Both the position numbers and the translations under genes were made by a program. Source: Brevibacterium linens ATCC 9172 (GTDB lineage: Bacteria; Actinomycetota; Actinomycetes; Actinomycetales; Brevibacteriaceae). Taken from it: 64,000 nt of DNA. The notes beneath the pieces are model-generated. The model was not told the origin of the DNA, made no database searches, and saw nothing but the letters and a program-made list of their open reading frames with translations. Below are positions 1 through 10,300 of the stretch, piece by piece. The first letter of the stretch is position 1; every line of letters starts with the position of its first letter. The DNA is taken from assembly GCF_900169165.1 (NCBI RefSeq), contig NZ_FXYY01000003.1:124001-188000 (forward strand). The letters run 5' to 3'.

Positions 1-2
1 AA

Positions 3-482
3 GACGCCACGATCGGACGTCCGCATATCGCCGATGCGCTGGTGGCAGCCGGTGTCGTCGAGTCCCGCACCGAAGCGTTCACGTCGATTCTGTCGAGCCA
101 CGGAAAGTACCATGTGTCTCTGCCGACGATCGACCCGATCACTGCGATCGGACTCATTCGCGAAGCCGGGGGAGTCTCGGTCTTCGCTCACCCGCGCGCG
201 GCCATGCGCGGCCGGGTGGTCCCTGATTCGGCGATCACCGATTTCATCGCCGCAGGCCTCGACGGACTCGAGGTCGACCACCGGGACAATCCTCCGCAGG
301 AGCGCGAAGCGATGCGGCGGCTGGCGCACGAGCATGACCTCATCATCACCGGCTCGAGCGACTACCACGGCACGGGCAAACCCAATCGTCTCGGCGAGCA
401 CGTCACCTCCGACCATATGCTCGCAAAGCTGCTCGAACGCGCCGCGTCACGGCCTGGTGGGGTCGACTTCATCCAGGGCTGA
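3..482 (+). CDS. PHP-domain metal-dependent phosphoesterase (5' truncated)
   Basis: This is the C-terminal 159 residues of a PHP-superfamily phosphoesterase of the TrpH/YciV type. The reading frame is open to the first base, so the N-terminal metal-binding HxH part lies outside the window. The visible part starts with IGRPHIADALV, a characteristic segment of this family. It then shows FAHPRA and GSSDYHG, which supply conserved metal-ligand His and Asp residues. Homologues hydrolyse phosphoester bonds in nucleotides or short RNAs; the substrate here cannot be told. It ends at a TGA and faces the DEAD-box helicase across a strong hairpin. The family call is good, the specific function is open. 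Confidence 0.85.
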   Translation, partial: DATIGRPHIADALVAAGVVESRTEAFTSILSSHGKYHVSLPTIDPITAIGLIREAGGVSVFAHPRAAMRGRVVPDSAITDFIAAGLDGLEVDHRDNPPQEREAMRRLAHEHDLIITGSSDYHGTGKPNRLGEHVTSDHMLAKLLERAASRPGGVDFIQG

Positions 483-560
483 GCCCATACGACAGACCGG
501 CCACGGGCGCGAGAAGTCCGACAGACTGGAAGACGAGCAGGACCGGCGCCGCATCGACAT

Positions 561-598
561 CGACGAGGGGCCCGACCACTCGGTCGGGCCCCTCGTCG
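561..598. terminator. Bidirectional hairpin terminator between the PHP and helicase genes
   Basis: A perfect 17-bp inverted repeat (561-577 with 582-598) with a 4-nt loop sits between two convergent genes. It has no T-tract, as is common for hairpin terminators of high-GC actinobacteria. Confidence 0.75.
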
Positions 599-634
599 GG
601 GTTGTGCGGGGACTCGGTCTCGCCCGCGGACGGA

Positions 635-2167
635 TCAGTCCTCGTTGGAGTCGGCGGACGCCGGGCCGCCCTGACCCGACTGTCCGCCCTGCGCACGGTT
701 GACCGGCTTGCCGCCGCGGGTGCGGCGACGATTGCGCTGGCGACGCGGTTTGCGGCCGTCCTCACCGGCTGCCGACGAGGCGTCACGACGTTCGGATGAG
801 CCGCCTCGGCGAGAGCCGGAACGGCTGCGGCCGGATCCGCGACGTTCGGATCCACGGCCCTTTCGTTCTCCGGTGGACTTCTCGTCCTCTGCATCGGAGT
901 GCTGGCGCGGCAGGCGGCCCTTGGTGCCCTTCGGGATGCCGAGGTCGGAGAAGAAGTGCGGGGACGTCGAGTAGGTTTCGACTGGTTCGTCGAAATCGAG
1001 TCCGAGGGCCTTGTTGATCAGTCGCCAGCGGGGCATGTCATCCCAGTCGACCAGGGTCATGGCGACACCGGAGTTGCCGGCTCGACCGGTACGTCCGATG
1101 CGATGGACGTAGGTCTTCTCATCCTCAGGGCACTGGTAGTTCACGACATGGGTGACATCGTCGATGTCGATACCGCGGGCGGCGACATCCGTGGCCACGA
1201 GCACGTCGACCTTTCCTTCGCGGAAGGACTTCAGGGCCTTCTCACGCTGTGACTGGCCGAGGTCCCCATGGAGGGCCTTGACCGCGAAGCCGCGATCCTC
1301 GAGCTCGGCGGCGAGCTTGTCGGCGGTGCGTTTGGTGCGGGTGAAGATGATCGTGCGACCGCGGCCCTCGGCCTGGAGCATGCGGGCGACGAGCTCGGAC
1401 TTGTCCATCGAATGGGCACGATAGACGAACTGAGTCGTGTTCTTGCCCGTCAACGACAGATCCTCATGATCCTGAGCGCGGATATGGGTGGGCTGATTCA
1501 TATAGCGGCGGGCCAGGGTGATGACCGCGCCAGGCATGGTGGCGGAGAACAGCATCGTCTGACGGTGCGCGGGCACCGCGTTGATGATCTTCTCGACATC
1601 GGGCAGGAAGCCGAGGTCGAGCATCTCGTCGGCCTCATCGAGGACGACGGTGCGGACGCGGTGGAGTTTGAGGATCTTGCGACCGTAGAGGTCCAGGAGG
1701 CGACCGGGGGTGCCGACGACGACGTCGACGCCGGACTTGAGACGGTTGATCTGCGGGTCGAAGTCCATGCCGCCGTAGATGGTCATGATATCGATGTCGC
1801 GCTGCACCGAAGCGGTGACGAGATCGGCCGCGACCTGCTTGGCCAGCTCACGGGTGGGGACGACGACGAGAGCCTGCGGCAGCCGAGTGCCCTTGGCATC
1901 GTTCAGGCTGTCCGGAGTCGATTCGGGGTCGGTGGTCACCGAGGCGTCTTCGGTCTTGCCGACGACGCGCTGGAGCAGGGGGATTCCGAATCCCAAGGTC
2001 TTTCCGGTGCCTGTCTTCGCCTGCCCGATGATGTCGGCTCCCGACAGCGCCACGGGCAGAGTCAGCGCCTGAATGGGGAAGGGGTGGGTGATTCCTGCCG
2101 AGGCCAGCGAGGCCACGATCGGTCCGGCGACTCCCAGCTCCGCGAAATCCGCTTCTGTCTCCGCCAT
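635..2167 (-). CDS. DEAD/DEAH-box ATP-dependent RNA helicase (RhlE type)
   Basis: A 510-residue RNA helicase. It carries the Q-motif region (FAELGV...PFPIQ), motif I AKTGTGKT, motif II VLDEADEML, motif III FSATMP and motif VI HRIGRTGRAG, so both RecA-like lobes are complete. The C-terminal ~110 residues are a basic Arg/Gly/Ser-rich tail with RGSGRSRSGS-like repeats, typical of RNA-binding tails of cold-shock or ribosome-assembly helicases. The start is set at 2167 because AAAAGGAG lies 5-6 nt upstream of that ATG; an in-frame ATG at 2203 would add 12 residues but has no ribosome site. It is divergent from the MiaE-like gene, as Rv3211 is from Rv3210c in Mycobacterium. Confidence 0.93.
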   Translation of the reverse strand: MAETEADFAELGVAGPIVASLASAGITHPFPIQALTLPVALSGADIIGQAKTGTGKTLGFGIPLLQRVVGKTEDASVTTDPESTPDSLNDAKGTRLPQALVVVPTRELAKQVAADLVTASVQRDIDIMTIYGGMDFDPQINRLKSGVDVVVGTPGRLLDLYGRKILKLHRVRTVVLDEADEMLDLGFLPDVEKIINAVPAHRQTMLFSATMPGAVITLARRYMNQPTHIRAQDHEDLSLTGKNTTQFVYRAHSMDKSELVARMLQAEGRGRTIIFTRTKRTADKLAAELEDRGFAVKALHGDLGQSQREKALKSFREGKVDVLVATDVAARGIDIDDVTHVVNYQCPEDEKTYVHRIGRTGRAGNSGVAMTLVDWDDMPRWRLINKALGLDFDEPVETYSTSPHFFSDLGIPKGTKGRLPRQHSDAEDEKSTGERKGRGSERRGSGRSRSGSRRGGSSERRDASSAAGEDGRKPRRQRNRRRTRGGKPVNRAQGGQSGQGGPASADSNED

Positions 2168-2215
2168 ATTCCAAACTCCTTTTAGCGCGTCTGCGCTTGT
2201 CATGGTGCGAACCGG

Positions 2216-2221
2216 TAGTCT
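2216..2221 (+). promoter_or_regulatory. Candidate -10 element for a leaderless transcript
   Basis: TAGTCT fits the actinobacterial TAnnnT -10 pattern and ends 6 nt before the ATG at 2228, which would place the transcription start on the start codon. No convincing -35 is seen and no Shine-Dalgarno precedes the gene. Confidence 0.35.
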
Positions 2222-2227
2222 TGCACT

Positions 2228-2860
2228 ATGCCCGATTCTGTCCCATTGGCCGGTAATGATGCTGCAACGCTCGCACTTGTCGCGTTCGGCGAGCTGACCG
2301 GTTTCGAACGTATGGCCACAAACGCGACGACCGCAGCGGATCTGGACGACAAGGTCATCCTGGCGCGGCTGGCCTCTCAGTCATTCGCGAACTTCGAACA
2401 GCTCTCACAGCACATCGATCAGATGGGCCAGGATGTGATCGAGCTCTGTCAGCATTTCGAACCGACCTTCAGCACTCTGGCTGAAAGGACTCGTCCTCGC
2501 GACTGGTACGAAAGCCTCATGAAGGGATTCGTCTTCGACGGAATCATGAATGATTTCTACCGCACGGCGGTGAACGAACTCGCGGAGCCCGGATACAGCC
2601 TGGCTATTGCAATTCTCGATGATACACGTGCCAGCGAATATGCGCGCAATCGTCTGACCTCCGAAGTGGCCGTCGACACACAGTTGGCCTCACGGCTGGC
2701 CCTGTGGGGTCGCAAGCTCGTCGCTGAGACCCTGGGGCGGGCCCGCAGTCTGCTCACCGACCCGTTCCTCGGCCTCGACGAAGATCTCGTCGTCGAACTG
2801 ATCCCGGCGGTGACATCGAACCATTCGAAGCGGATGTCGGCACTCGGCCTCGTCGCCTGA
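2228..2860 (+). CDS. Ferritin-like fold protein, MiaE_2 family
   Basis: A 210-residue mostly helical protein of the actinobacterial MiaE-like ferritin-fold family (Pfam MiaE_2; Rv3210c type). Family members resemble tRNA-(ms2io6A)-hydroxylase, a di-iron enzyme, but the actinobacterial branch has no proven activity. Glu and His residues occur in the helices (for example ELTGFERM, FEQLSQHID and ELCQHFEP), which could bind metal, but I cannot confirm a complete di-iron site. It has no signal peptide. The gene lacks a Shine-Dalgarno and may be leaderless, with TAGTCT 6 nt upstream of the ATG. It is divergent from the DEAD-box helicase and convergent with DUF3107, a conserved arrangement. Confidence 0.8.
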   Translation: MPDSVPLAGNDAATLALVAFGELTGFERMATNATTAADLDDKVILARLASQSFANFEQLSQHIDQMGQDVIELCQHFEPTFSTLAERTRPRDWYESLMKGFVFDGIMNDFYRTAVNELAEPGYSLAIAILDDTRASEYARNRLTSEVAVDTQLASRLALWGRKLVAETLGRARSLLTDPFLGLDEDLVVELIPAVTSNHSKRMSALGLVA

Positions 2861-2952
2861 CTCCGCATTCCGACGCCGGATTCCACGGCGGGCCCGCGAT
2901 CATTCGGCTCGCGGACGACTCAGCGAGGGACCTGCGAATCGCGGCGGACGCA

Positions 2953-2985
2953 GCACAGCCCCGGTCACGATGACCGGGGCTGTGC
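2953..2985. terminator. Hairpin terminator between the MiaE-like and DUF3107 genes
   Basis: A perfect 15-bp stem (2953-2967 with 2971-2985) and a 3-nt loop between convergent genes. No T-tract; probably acts in both directions. Confidence 0.75.
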
Positions 2986-3002
2986 CGCTGTTGAGATGCA
3001 GC

Positions 3003-3224
3003 TCAGGCGCTGAAGCCCACACGACGCGAGGTCTCGGCACCGATTTCGAGGTAGCCGAGCGAAGCGGAGGGAACGAAGACCTGACGGCCCTTCGTGTCGG
3101 TGAAGGTCAACAGCCCCTCGGACTGGATCTTCTCTTCGATGCGGGCGGCGAGAGCCTTCGCATCCTCGTCCGTTTCGACGATGATCTCACGCTGGGTCTG
3201 CTTGACGCCGATCTTGATTTCCAT
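3003..3224 (-). CDS. DUF3107 family protein
   Basis: A 73-residue protein beginning MEIKIGVKQTQREI, the hallmark start of the actinobacterial DUF3107 family (TB9.4 / Rv3208A in M. tuberculosis). It is soluble with an alternating beta/alpha pattern and has no known biochemical role. A good ribosome site (AAGGAG) precedes the ATG. It lies 120 bp downstream of the TetR gene on the same strand, as in Mycobacterium, so the two may be co-transcribed. Length matches the family. Confidence 0.88.
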   Translation of the reverse strand: MEIKIGVKQTQREIIVETDEDAKALAARIEEKIQSEGLLTFTDTKGRQVFVPSASLGYLEIGAETSRRVGFSA

Positions 3225-3344
3225 GGTGCTCCTTGTGCCGATGCTCGGTGACCGATGACGGATGGGACTGTGTTCAGCTTAACGTCCGCAGGCAGGGGTT
3301 TCTTCCCCGCGGATTCCGCTGAGGGCTGAGGGACGGGTGCGAGC

Positions 3345-3938
3345 TCAGCGTTCGGCGAACGAGCGCAGGCCGCCCCAGCTCATCTGGGTGAGCAGTTCGA
3401 CGGCCGTGTCGACGTCGATGCCGCGCTGGGAGTCGATCTGTTTGACGACGACCTCAGCGGTGCCGATGAGAGCCCGACACAGAAGCTGCGCCTCATCGTC
3501 GCTGACGCGAGCGAAGTTCTTCAGTGCGGAGACGACGCGTGTCGCCGAACTCTCGCGCAGTGCGCGCAGCTTCTGCTCGGCCTTCGGCTCGTAGACATCC
3601 GAATTGAAGATGATGACGAACTCCTCGCGATGTGAGACCACGAAGTCGAAATAGGCACGGTACGTCGCGTGGATCTGCTCATGCGGATCGGTCGTCGACC
3701 CCAGAGCCTCGGCCAGGCGGGAGTCGAGGTGCGCCGCCGAGGAATCGATGAGGGCCAGATAGAGGTCCTGCTTGGAATCGAAGTGCTGATAGAGCACGGG
3801 CTTGGACACACCGGCAGCCTCGGCGATCATGTCCATCGAGGTCGTCCGATATCCACGGGTGGCGAAAACGGAGCGCGCGACACCCACCAATTGGTCGCGG
3901 CGCTGGTCACGGGGCAATCTCTGTTGTGGACTCGACAT
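3345..3938 (-). CDS. TetR-family transcriptional regulator
   Basis: A 197-residue repressor-type protein. The N-terminal helix-turn-helix is clear: FATRGYRTTSMDMIA followed by GVSKPVLYQHFDSKQDL at about residues 25-60, the canonical TetR recognition helix and YxHFxSK signature. The C-terminal ligand/dimer domain is all helical and not assignable to a ligand. It corresponds to Rv3208 by position (upstream of DUF3107, divergent from adnA). A 113-bp divergent intergenic region separates it from adnA, and an autoregulatory operator there is possible, but I see no clear palindrome. Confidence 0.9.
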   Translation of the reverse strand: MSSPQQRLPRDQRRDQLVGVARSVFATRGYRTTSMDMIAEAAGVSKPVLYQHFDSKQDLYLALIDSSAAHLDSRLAEALGSTTDPHEQIHATYRAYFDFVVSHREEFVIIFNSDVYEPKAEQKLRALRESSATRVVSALKNFARVSDDEAQLLCRALIGTAEVVVKQIDSQRGIDVDTAVELLTQMSWGGLRSFAER

Positions 3939-4051
3939 TCTTCAATGCTACGCGAAGTCCGGCCGTGCTCCGGGCATCCGCGCTGGCTTCGACGACGCGC
4001 CGGCTGCGGATTCGGAAGTCTCATGTCAGCGTGCCGTGATGGAATACGAGT

Positions 4052-7000
4052 ATGGATGAGATGACGCAGCGATTGGGCAGCACTCTGCTCTCCGGCGACT
4101 GCCTGACGATCATCGGGCGACCGGGAACCGGGAAGACGGCTCTGCTGGAGTCGGTCTACGCACAGCTGGTGTCGACGATCGATCCGGCGTCCGTCCTCGT
4201 GCTCACTCCCGATCGTGACCACGCCGATGTGCTGCGCAATCGTCTCCAGCTGCCGGCTGATGCGGTGCTGTCCTCGGCTCCGGCCCGCAGTCTGGCCTCA
4301 TTCGCTTATGGAATCGCCCGTGCCGCACACACGACGCGGACCGGCGAGGATCTCGAGTTCATCTCCGGAGCCGATCAGGACGTGTTCCTCGCCGACCTCC
4401 TCGCCGGCCACGAAATCGGTCGTGCCCGCGGTCCGGCGTGGCCGTCGGAGATCACGGCCGAGGTGCGGTCGACCTCCGCTTTTCGCACCGAGGTCCGCGA
4501 CGCGCTCAACCGAGTGATGGAATTCGACTTCGGAATGCGCATGCCGGAGGCGTCGCCCGAGTCCTCCGAGCACGTCTTCGACTTCGGTCGCGGTGCCCTC
4601 GACCGTGTCCTGGCAGACAATCCCGATCCGCGGTGGCAGGCGGTGGCCGAGATCCTCGACGAATACCTGGGCATCATGTCGATGCCGGGCTACGGGGGCA
4701 TCGACTCCGCGACCGTGCTGGCGCTGGCCGCCTTCGAGATCTTCCGTGAACCCGCCGAGGTGACCGCGGGCCGATCGTGGACCTTTGCTCCCGATCGGGT
4801 GCCCACGGTCGTCCTGGCCGACGGTGTTCAGGACTTTCCCGCCGCCAGTTGGGGGATCCTCGAGCAGCTGCGGGCGCGGGGGAGTGCGATCGCCCTGTTC
4901 GGTTCTCCCGAGACGGTGACCGGGCGATTCCACGGCGCCGACGCGTCGATCATCGATCGGGCCTCGGCCGACGCGGCTTTCGAGACGGTCGTGCTCGACC
5001 GCCAGTGGGATGTCGATCCTGCGTTGGCGAAGGTCATCGACGGCTTCGGGGCCAGGATCACCACTCGCTGGTCGGCCGGTCACATGCCCCGCCCGCGTCC
5101 GGAGACGGACGAGGCTTCAACCGCGGCTGCGGCCGAGGCACCCGTGGAGACGCACGTGTTCGAAGGCAGCGCCTCCGGACATCGGTATCTGGCCCGGCGG
5201 ATCACGAACTTCGTCGAACAGGGCCACTCGTGGTCTGATGTCGCCCTCATCTGCCGCAACTCCTCGAGCGCCCGCGTGATCGCCAACGAGCTGCGAGCCG
5301 CAGGCGTCTCGATCGCGACCCTGATGCAGCCGCTCAACGTCGACCCGGCGACCGCACCGCTGCTGGACCTGCTGTCGTCGACTCCGGATTTCGACGACGA
5401 CGAGTCGATCGCCGAACTCGCGCTGACACTGGCCGGCAGCATCTACGTCCGCCTCGATCCCGTGCAGATCCGCCGCTTCCGTCGAGCCGTCCGCAGGCGC
5501 TTCCCCGCTCCCAGCAGCACGGCATCGCTGGCGCAGGCACTGCGCAGCCCCATCGATGAATCGTCCCCCCAGGGACTCGCCACGATCTCACGCATGCTCC
5601 ACGCCGCGGCGGAGGTCGGCACAAGCGACCCCCACCAGGCGCTGTGGAGCATCTGGGATGCGGCCGGGGTCGCGGACAGATGGCAGGCCGAAGCGCTGCG
5701 CGACCCGGAGTCGGCGGCCGACGGCTATCTCGACTCGGTGCTGCGACTGTTCGCCTTGGCCGAGAAGATCGCCGACCGCGGTGGATTCACTGCGCGCTCC
5801 TTCGCCGGCATCGTCGCCGAACAGGACATCGCCCAGGACTCCCTGGCCGATACCGCCGGGTTCGCCGATCACGTCCTGGTGGGAACCCCGTCGTCGCTGG
5901 CCCATGTGCGTGTGCCTCTGGTGATCATCGCCGAAGTCAATGAAGGCGTCTGGCCGAATCCGAAGCTGCGCGGTGGAATCCTCGGTCTCACCGATCTCAT
6001 GGCGGTGCTCGACTCGGGTGAGACGGTCACCGGCGATCCCGGCTATCACGCGCATGCGAAACGGACGAACCTGCGCGAAGAGGGTGAGCTCTTCTTCACC
6101 GCGCTCAGCCGGGCGCAGGAACGAGCGATCGTGACCGCAGTCACCGATGCTGAGACCGAACCGTCCCCGTTCTTCGACGTGCTCGCCGCCGGCTCGGCCG
6201 AGGGCACCGAAGCGGGTGACGGCTATGCGATCACCCACGAGGATGAGCTTCCTCCGCTGACGCTGCCGGAGATGGCCGCCCATGCCCGCGCCCAGCTGCT
6301 GCAGGCGGCCGCAGCAGCCGCCGGCGAGGCCTCGGGTCCGGCGTCGGCGGATTCGCTCCTCGGAGCAGGTGAAGACCGGAAAGGCTCTGTGGCCCCGGAC
6401 TCCGAGACACAGTCTTGGGCCGCCCTGATGCGGGCACTGTCGAATGCCGGGCAGTCGGTCGAGCCGCCGACGCAGTGGCGCGAAGCAGAGGACATCACGA
6501 CGATCGAGCCGCTGTTCACCGACTCCGATACGGTCCGCGTCTCACCGTCCCAGGTCGAAGCATTCACCGACTGCTCGCTGCGGTGGTTCCTCACTCGCAA
6601 CGGCGGAGACCGCCCGATGTCGACAGCGCAGAGCCTGGGAACCATCATCCACGCCGCAGCCGAGAACTATCCGGAAGGACCGACCTCCGCGATCCGAAGC
6701 TTCGTCGAAGAGGAGTTCTCGTCTCTGGAATTCGACGCGGAATGGGAACGCGAACGGGAATTCGATGTGGCGATGAGCATGGCCGACCGCCTCGGCGAGT
6801 ACATCAAGACGACCCCGGGTCGCCTGGTCGGCGTCGAAGCACAGGTCTATGCAGCAGGCGTCGACGCAGACGGTCGCGAATGGAAGGTCACCGGTCGACT
6901 CGACCGGGTCGAGGAAGTCGAGGGCGGACTGCGCATCGTCGACTTCAAGACCGGACGGAACGTCGTCCCGGGCAAGGAGATGGACCGGCACGCTCAGCTG

Positions 7001-7300
7001 GGTGTGTATCAGGAAGCGATCAACTCCGGCACCATCCGCATCGGCGAGGATCGGGAAATCGATGCACACGCCTTCGGCGCCGAACTCGTGTTCCTGCGCA
7101 AGTCTGCCCGCACCGTTCGGGAGCAGCCTGCACTGGCCGTCGATGAGAATCCTGAATGGGCACGTGACCTCATCGCCGACGTGTCGGGCAGGATGCGTGC
7201 CGCGAGCTTCCCCGCCCGGGTGGAGCCGCAGAAATGCCAGTCCTGTCCCGTCCGCTCGTCGTGTCCTGCGATCGGTCCGAAGATGTTGGAGGAGAACTGA
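4052..7300 (+). CDS. adnA: AdnA-like subunit of the AdnAB helicase-nuclease
   Basis: A 1082-residue protein with an N-terminal UvrD-like motor and a C-terminal RecB-type nuclease. It matches mycobacterial AdnA (Rv3202c), which with AdnB resects DNA double-strand breaks. Walker A is GRPGTGKT (residues 22-29). Motif II reads ADGVQD (D257), so the usual DExQ Glu is Gly, suggesting a weakened motor. The nuclease core has D964 and K966 in VDFKTGR. Four cysteines (C841, C1062, C1065, C1071) have the spacing of the AddB-type iron-sulfur cluster that brackets the nuclease. Its TGA overlaps the ATG of adnB, so translation is probably coupled. It is divergent from tetR. Confidence 0.9.
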   Translation: MDEMTQRLGSTLLSGDCLTIIGRPGTGKTALLESVYAQLVSTIDPASVLVLTPDRDHADVLRNRLQLPADAVLSSAPARSLASFAYGIARAAHTTRTGEDLEFISGADQDVFLADLLAGHEIGRARGPAWPSEITAEVRSTSAFRTEVRDALNRVMEFDFGMRMPEASPESSEHVFDFGRGALDRVLADNPDPRWQAVAEILDEYLGIMSMPGYGGIDSATVLALAAFEIFREPAEVTAGRSWTFAPDRVPTVVLADGVQDFPAASWGILEQLRARGSAIALFGSPETVTGRFHGADASIIDRASADAAFETVVLDRQWDVDPALAKVIDGFGARITTRWSAGHMPRPRPETDEASTAAAAEAPVETHVFEGSASGHRYLARRITNFVEQGHSWSDVALICRNSSSARVIANELRAAGVSIATLMQPLNVDPATAPLLDLLSSTPDFDDDESIAELALTLAGSIYVRLDPVQIRRFRRAVRRRFPAPSSTASLAQALRSPIDESSPQGLATISRMLHAAAEVGTSDPHQALWSIWDAAGVADRWQAEALRDPESAADGYLDSVLRLFALAEKIADRGGFTARSFAGIVAEQDIAQDSLADTAGFADHVLVGTPSSLAHVRVPLVIIAEVNEGVWPNPKLRGGILGLTDLMAVLDSGETVTGDPGYHAHAKRTNLREEGELFFTALSRAQERAIVTAVTDAETEPSPFFDVLAAGSAEGTEAGDGYAITHEDELPPLTLPEMAAHARAQLLQAAAAAAGEASGPASADSLLGAGEDRKGSVAPDSETQSWAALMRALSNAGQSVEPPTQWREAEDITTIEPLFTDSDTVRVSPSQVEAFTDCSLRWFLTRNGGDRPMSTAQSLGTIIHAAAENYPEGPTSAIRSFVEEEFSSLEFDAEWEREREFDVAMSMADRLGEYIKTTPGRLVGVEAQVYAAGVDADGREWKVTGRLDRVEEVEGGLRIVDFKTGRNVVPGKEMDRHAQLGVYQEAINSGTIRIGEDREIDAHAFGAELVFLRKSARTVREQPALAVDENPEWARDLIADVSGRMRAASFPARVEPQKCQSCPVRSSCPAIGPKMLEEN

Positions 7301-10300
7301 TGCGCTTCACTGCCGAGGAGCTTGCCGAACTCACCGCAGCCGATCCTGCCCAGGCCTTCCCTCCCAGTCCGGAGCAGAAGGTGATCATCGAAGCCGACCC
7401 CGCACAGTCGATGAAGGTCACCGCCGGGGCGGGCTCGGGAAAGACCACGGTCATCTCGCAGCGCGTGGTGTGGCTGGTCGCCAACGAGTTCGTCTCTGCC
7501 GAACAGATCCTCGGCCTGACCTTCACCCGCAAAGCCGTCGGAGAACTCGGCGGGCGCATTCGCGTGCTCCTCTCCCGTCTGCGGCACAATCTCGGGCACG
7601 GACAGGACCTGTCCCTGCCCGGCCTCGACAACCCCACCGTGTCGACGTACAACTCCTATGCCGCAGCGATCGTCAGCGAACACGGAGTGAGCATCGGCAT
7701 CGAACCCGAGACTGTCCTCCTCGATGACGCCGCGGCACACACCATCGCCGGGAACCTCATCGATGCGACTCCACCGGAGGAGATCCCCGGGAACTTCTCC
7801 CGCGAGACGATGATCGCCGACGTCATCGCGTTGGCCGGACAGATGAATGATCATGGGCGAGACGTCGATGAGGTCACCGACTATCTCGAGCAGTGCCTGG
7901 ACGCTCTGGTGTCGAGCAAAGGCAAGCCCGTCGACCCCAACGGACGACGGGCGAAACTCGAAGCGAAGATCCGAACGGCTCGACTGGCCGACGCGTATAT
8001 GCGTGCGAAGCGACGCAACCTGGCCATGGACTTCTCGGACCAGGTGCGTTTCGCTCAGCGCATCATCGACGAGGTGCCGGCGGCAGCGGAGGCGGAGAGA
8101 GCCCGGTGGAAGATCGTCCTCCTCGACGAATTCCAAGACACGTCGGTGGCCCAGCTGACTCTCTTGCGCGACCTCTTCGCCTCCAGCGCCGTCACCGCGG
8201 TCGGCGATCCCCGCCAAGCCATCTACGGTTGGCGCGGCGCCAGCGCCGACAACATGGTCCGTTTCTCCTCGGACTTCCGCGATGTCGAGTCCCTGTCCCT
8301 GAGCACAAGTTGGCGCAACGACCGGTCGATCCTGCAGGTGGCCAACCGCATCGCCGCCGGACTCGCCGACAGCGACGAGGCCCCGCTGTCGGCCCGCGAT
8401 GGTGCCGGCGAGGGCGAAGTCAGCGTCGAGATCAGCTCGGGCGCCCACGATCCCGACTTTCTCACCACCGGGCTGCGCTCCCTGACGGAATGGTTCCGCA
8501 CCGTCCCCGCCGGTTCGTCGAAAGCCGTGCTGTGTCGCAAACGCGCCCATTTCGCACCGGTGGCGGCGGCGCTGGAAGCCGCCGGATTCGCCGTTCATGT
8601 CCACGGATCCTCCGGGCTGCTCTCCGACCCCTTCGTCGCCGATCTGCGCGCGGTGCTCACGGCCGCAGTCGATCCGATGGCCGGAGACGAGATCATGAGG
8701 CTCATCAGCGGCCGGATGCTCGGCCTCGGTGCAGGCGACATTGCGGGGCTGCAGACCTTCACTCGTCGCCAGACCGAGAGACGAGCGTCGGAGCGAGCCG
8801 AGCCGGACACCGAGGAGGTCATCGCCGAAGCCATCGACCAGGCGACCATCGTCGAGGGCGTCGATGAACTCATCGACGTGCAGCGAGTCCTCGATCAGGG
8901 GGCCCGGACGGGTGCGGACCAGGGACTCGTCGCCGACTATCAGCGGTCCGGCCTGAGCTCGGAGGGGCTGCATCGTCTGGTCCGGTTGGCTCGCGCGCTG
9001 CGCGCCACCCGGTCCGGAACGGGCACGGTCAGCTCGATCATCCGCACTGCGATGTCCGAAACCGGAATCGACTCCGACATCTGGGGACTCAGCGACTCGC
9101 TGCGCAATCTGCACCGAGCCTCCGTCGACGCGTTCCTGTCCGCTGCCAGCCAGTACTCGGCCACCGATGACAAACCCTCGATCACAGGCTTCCTGTCCTG
9201 GCTCAGCCTCATGGAAGCCCATGATGCGCTGAGCGTGGCCGAACCGACTACGGCTGCCGACGCGATCAACATCATGACCGTCCACGCCTCGAAGGGGCTG
9301 GAGTTCGATGCCGTCGCCGTTCCCTCCCTGGTGGTCAAGGATTTTCCGACCGAACCGCGGGACAAAGAGGGGTGGATGGACCGCACGGCGCTGCCGTACC
9401 CGCTGCGCGGCGATCGCAACCACCTCGTCGATTTCGACCTTCGGGAAGCCGAATTCGAGACGAAGAAGGCGTTGGACGAGTGGATCGGAGACTTCATCCG
9501 CCCACGGATCGCCGACGCGCATGTGGGGGAGGAGCGGCGACTGGCCTATGTGGCGTTCACGCGCGCGAAGAGGCATCTGTGGCTCGGGGCGGAGCTGATG
9601 GGTTCGCGCGCCGTGCCCGATGACCCGTCGCCCTTCCTCACCGAAGCGATCGAAGCCTCGGGGCTGGAGGTGGAGATTCCGGAACCTGCCGACGAATCGG
9701 CAGAGGACCGCATCGAGACCACTCCCTGGCCGGTACCGCGCACGAGGCAGGTCGCCGCCGCACAGCGAGCCGCAGACTGGGTGGAAGCAAGCACCGAAGT
9801 CAGCTTGGAGGCCTTGGCCGAGGCGCCAGGGATGATCGGACGCTACGCGGCTCAGGCCCTGCGCATCGGTGACCGCCCCGAAGCCGTATCCGCGGCGGCG
9901 ATGCCCGACCGCCTGTCGGCCACGGCTCTGGTCGCATGGCGACGGGACCCGCAGGGCTTCCGTACGCAGACCCTGCGCCCGATCCCGGCACCGCCGAGCC
10001 GGGCGGCCGAGATCGGGACGACCTTCCACTCCTGGGTGGAACAGCACTTCGGGCAGTCGAGCATCGACATCGGCGAGGACGAAGCGGTGCGACCGATCGA
10101 CGCCGCGACGATCGAACGGCTGCAAGCGACGTTCTCAGCCTCCGAGTTCGCGACTCGTCGACCCGATCATGTGGAGATGTCCTTCGAACTCGTCCTCGGC
10201 AGATTCCGGGTGCCGGGGAAGATCGATGCTGTCTTCATCACCGGAGACCACGCCGAAGTCGTGGACTGGAAGACCTCGAAGAAACCCGATGCCGCGGTGC

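Noticed and set aside
7009..10125. 1038-residue open frame on the minus strand
   Set aside because: It is fully antisense to adnB, has no family motifs and His/Arg/Gly-rich composition; long shadow frames are expected at this GC content.
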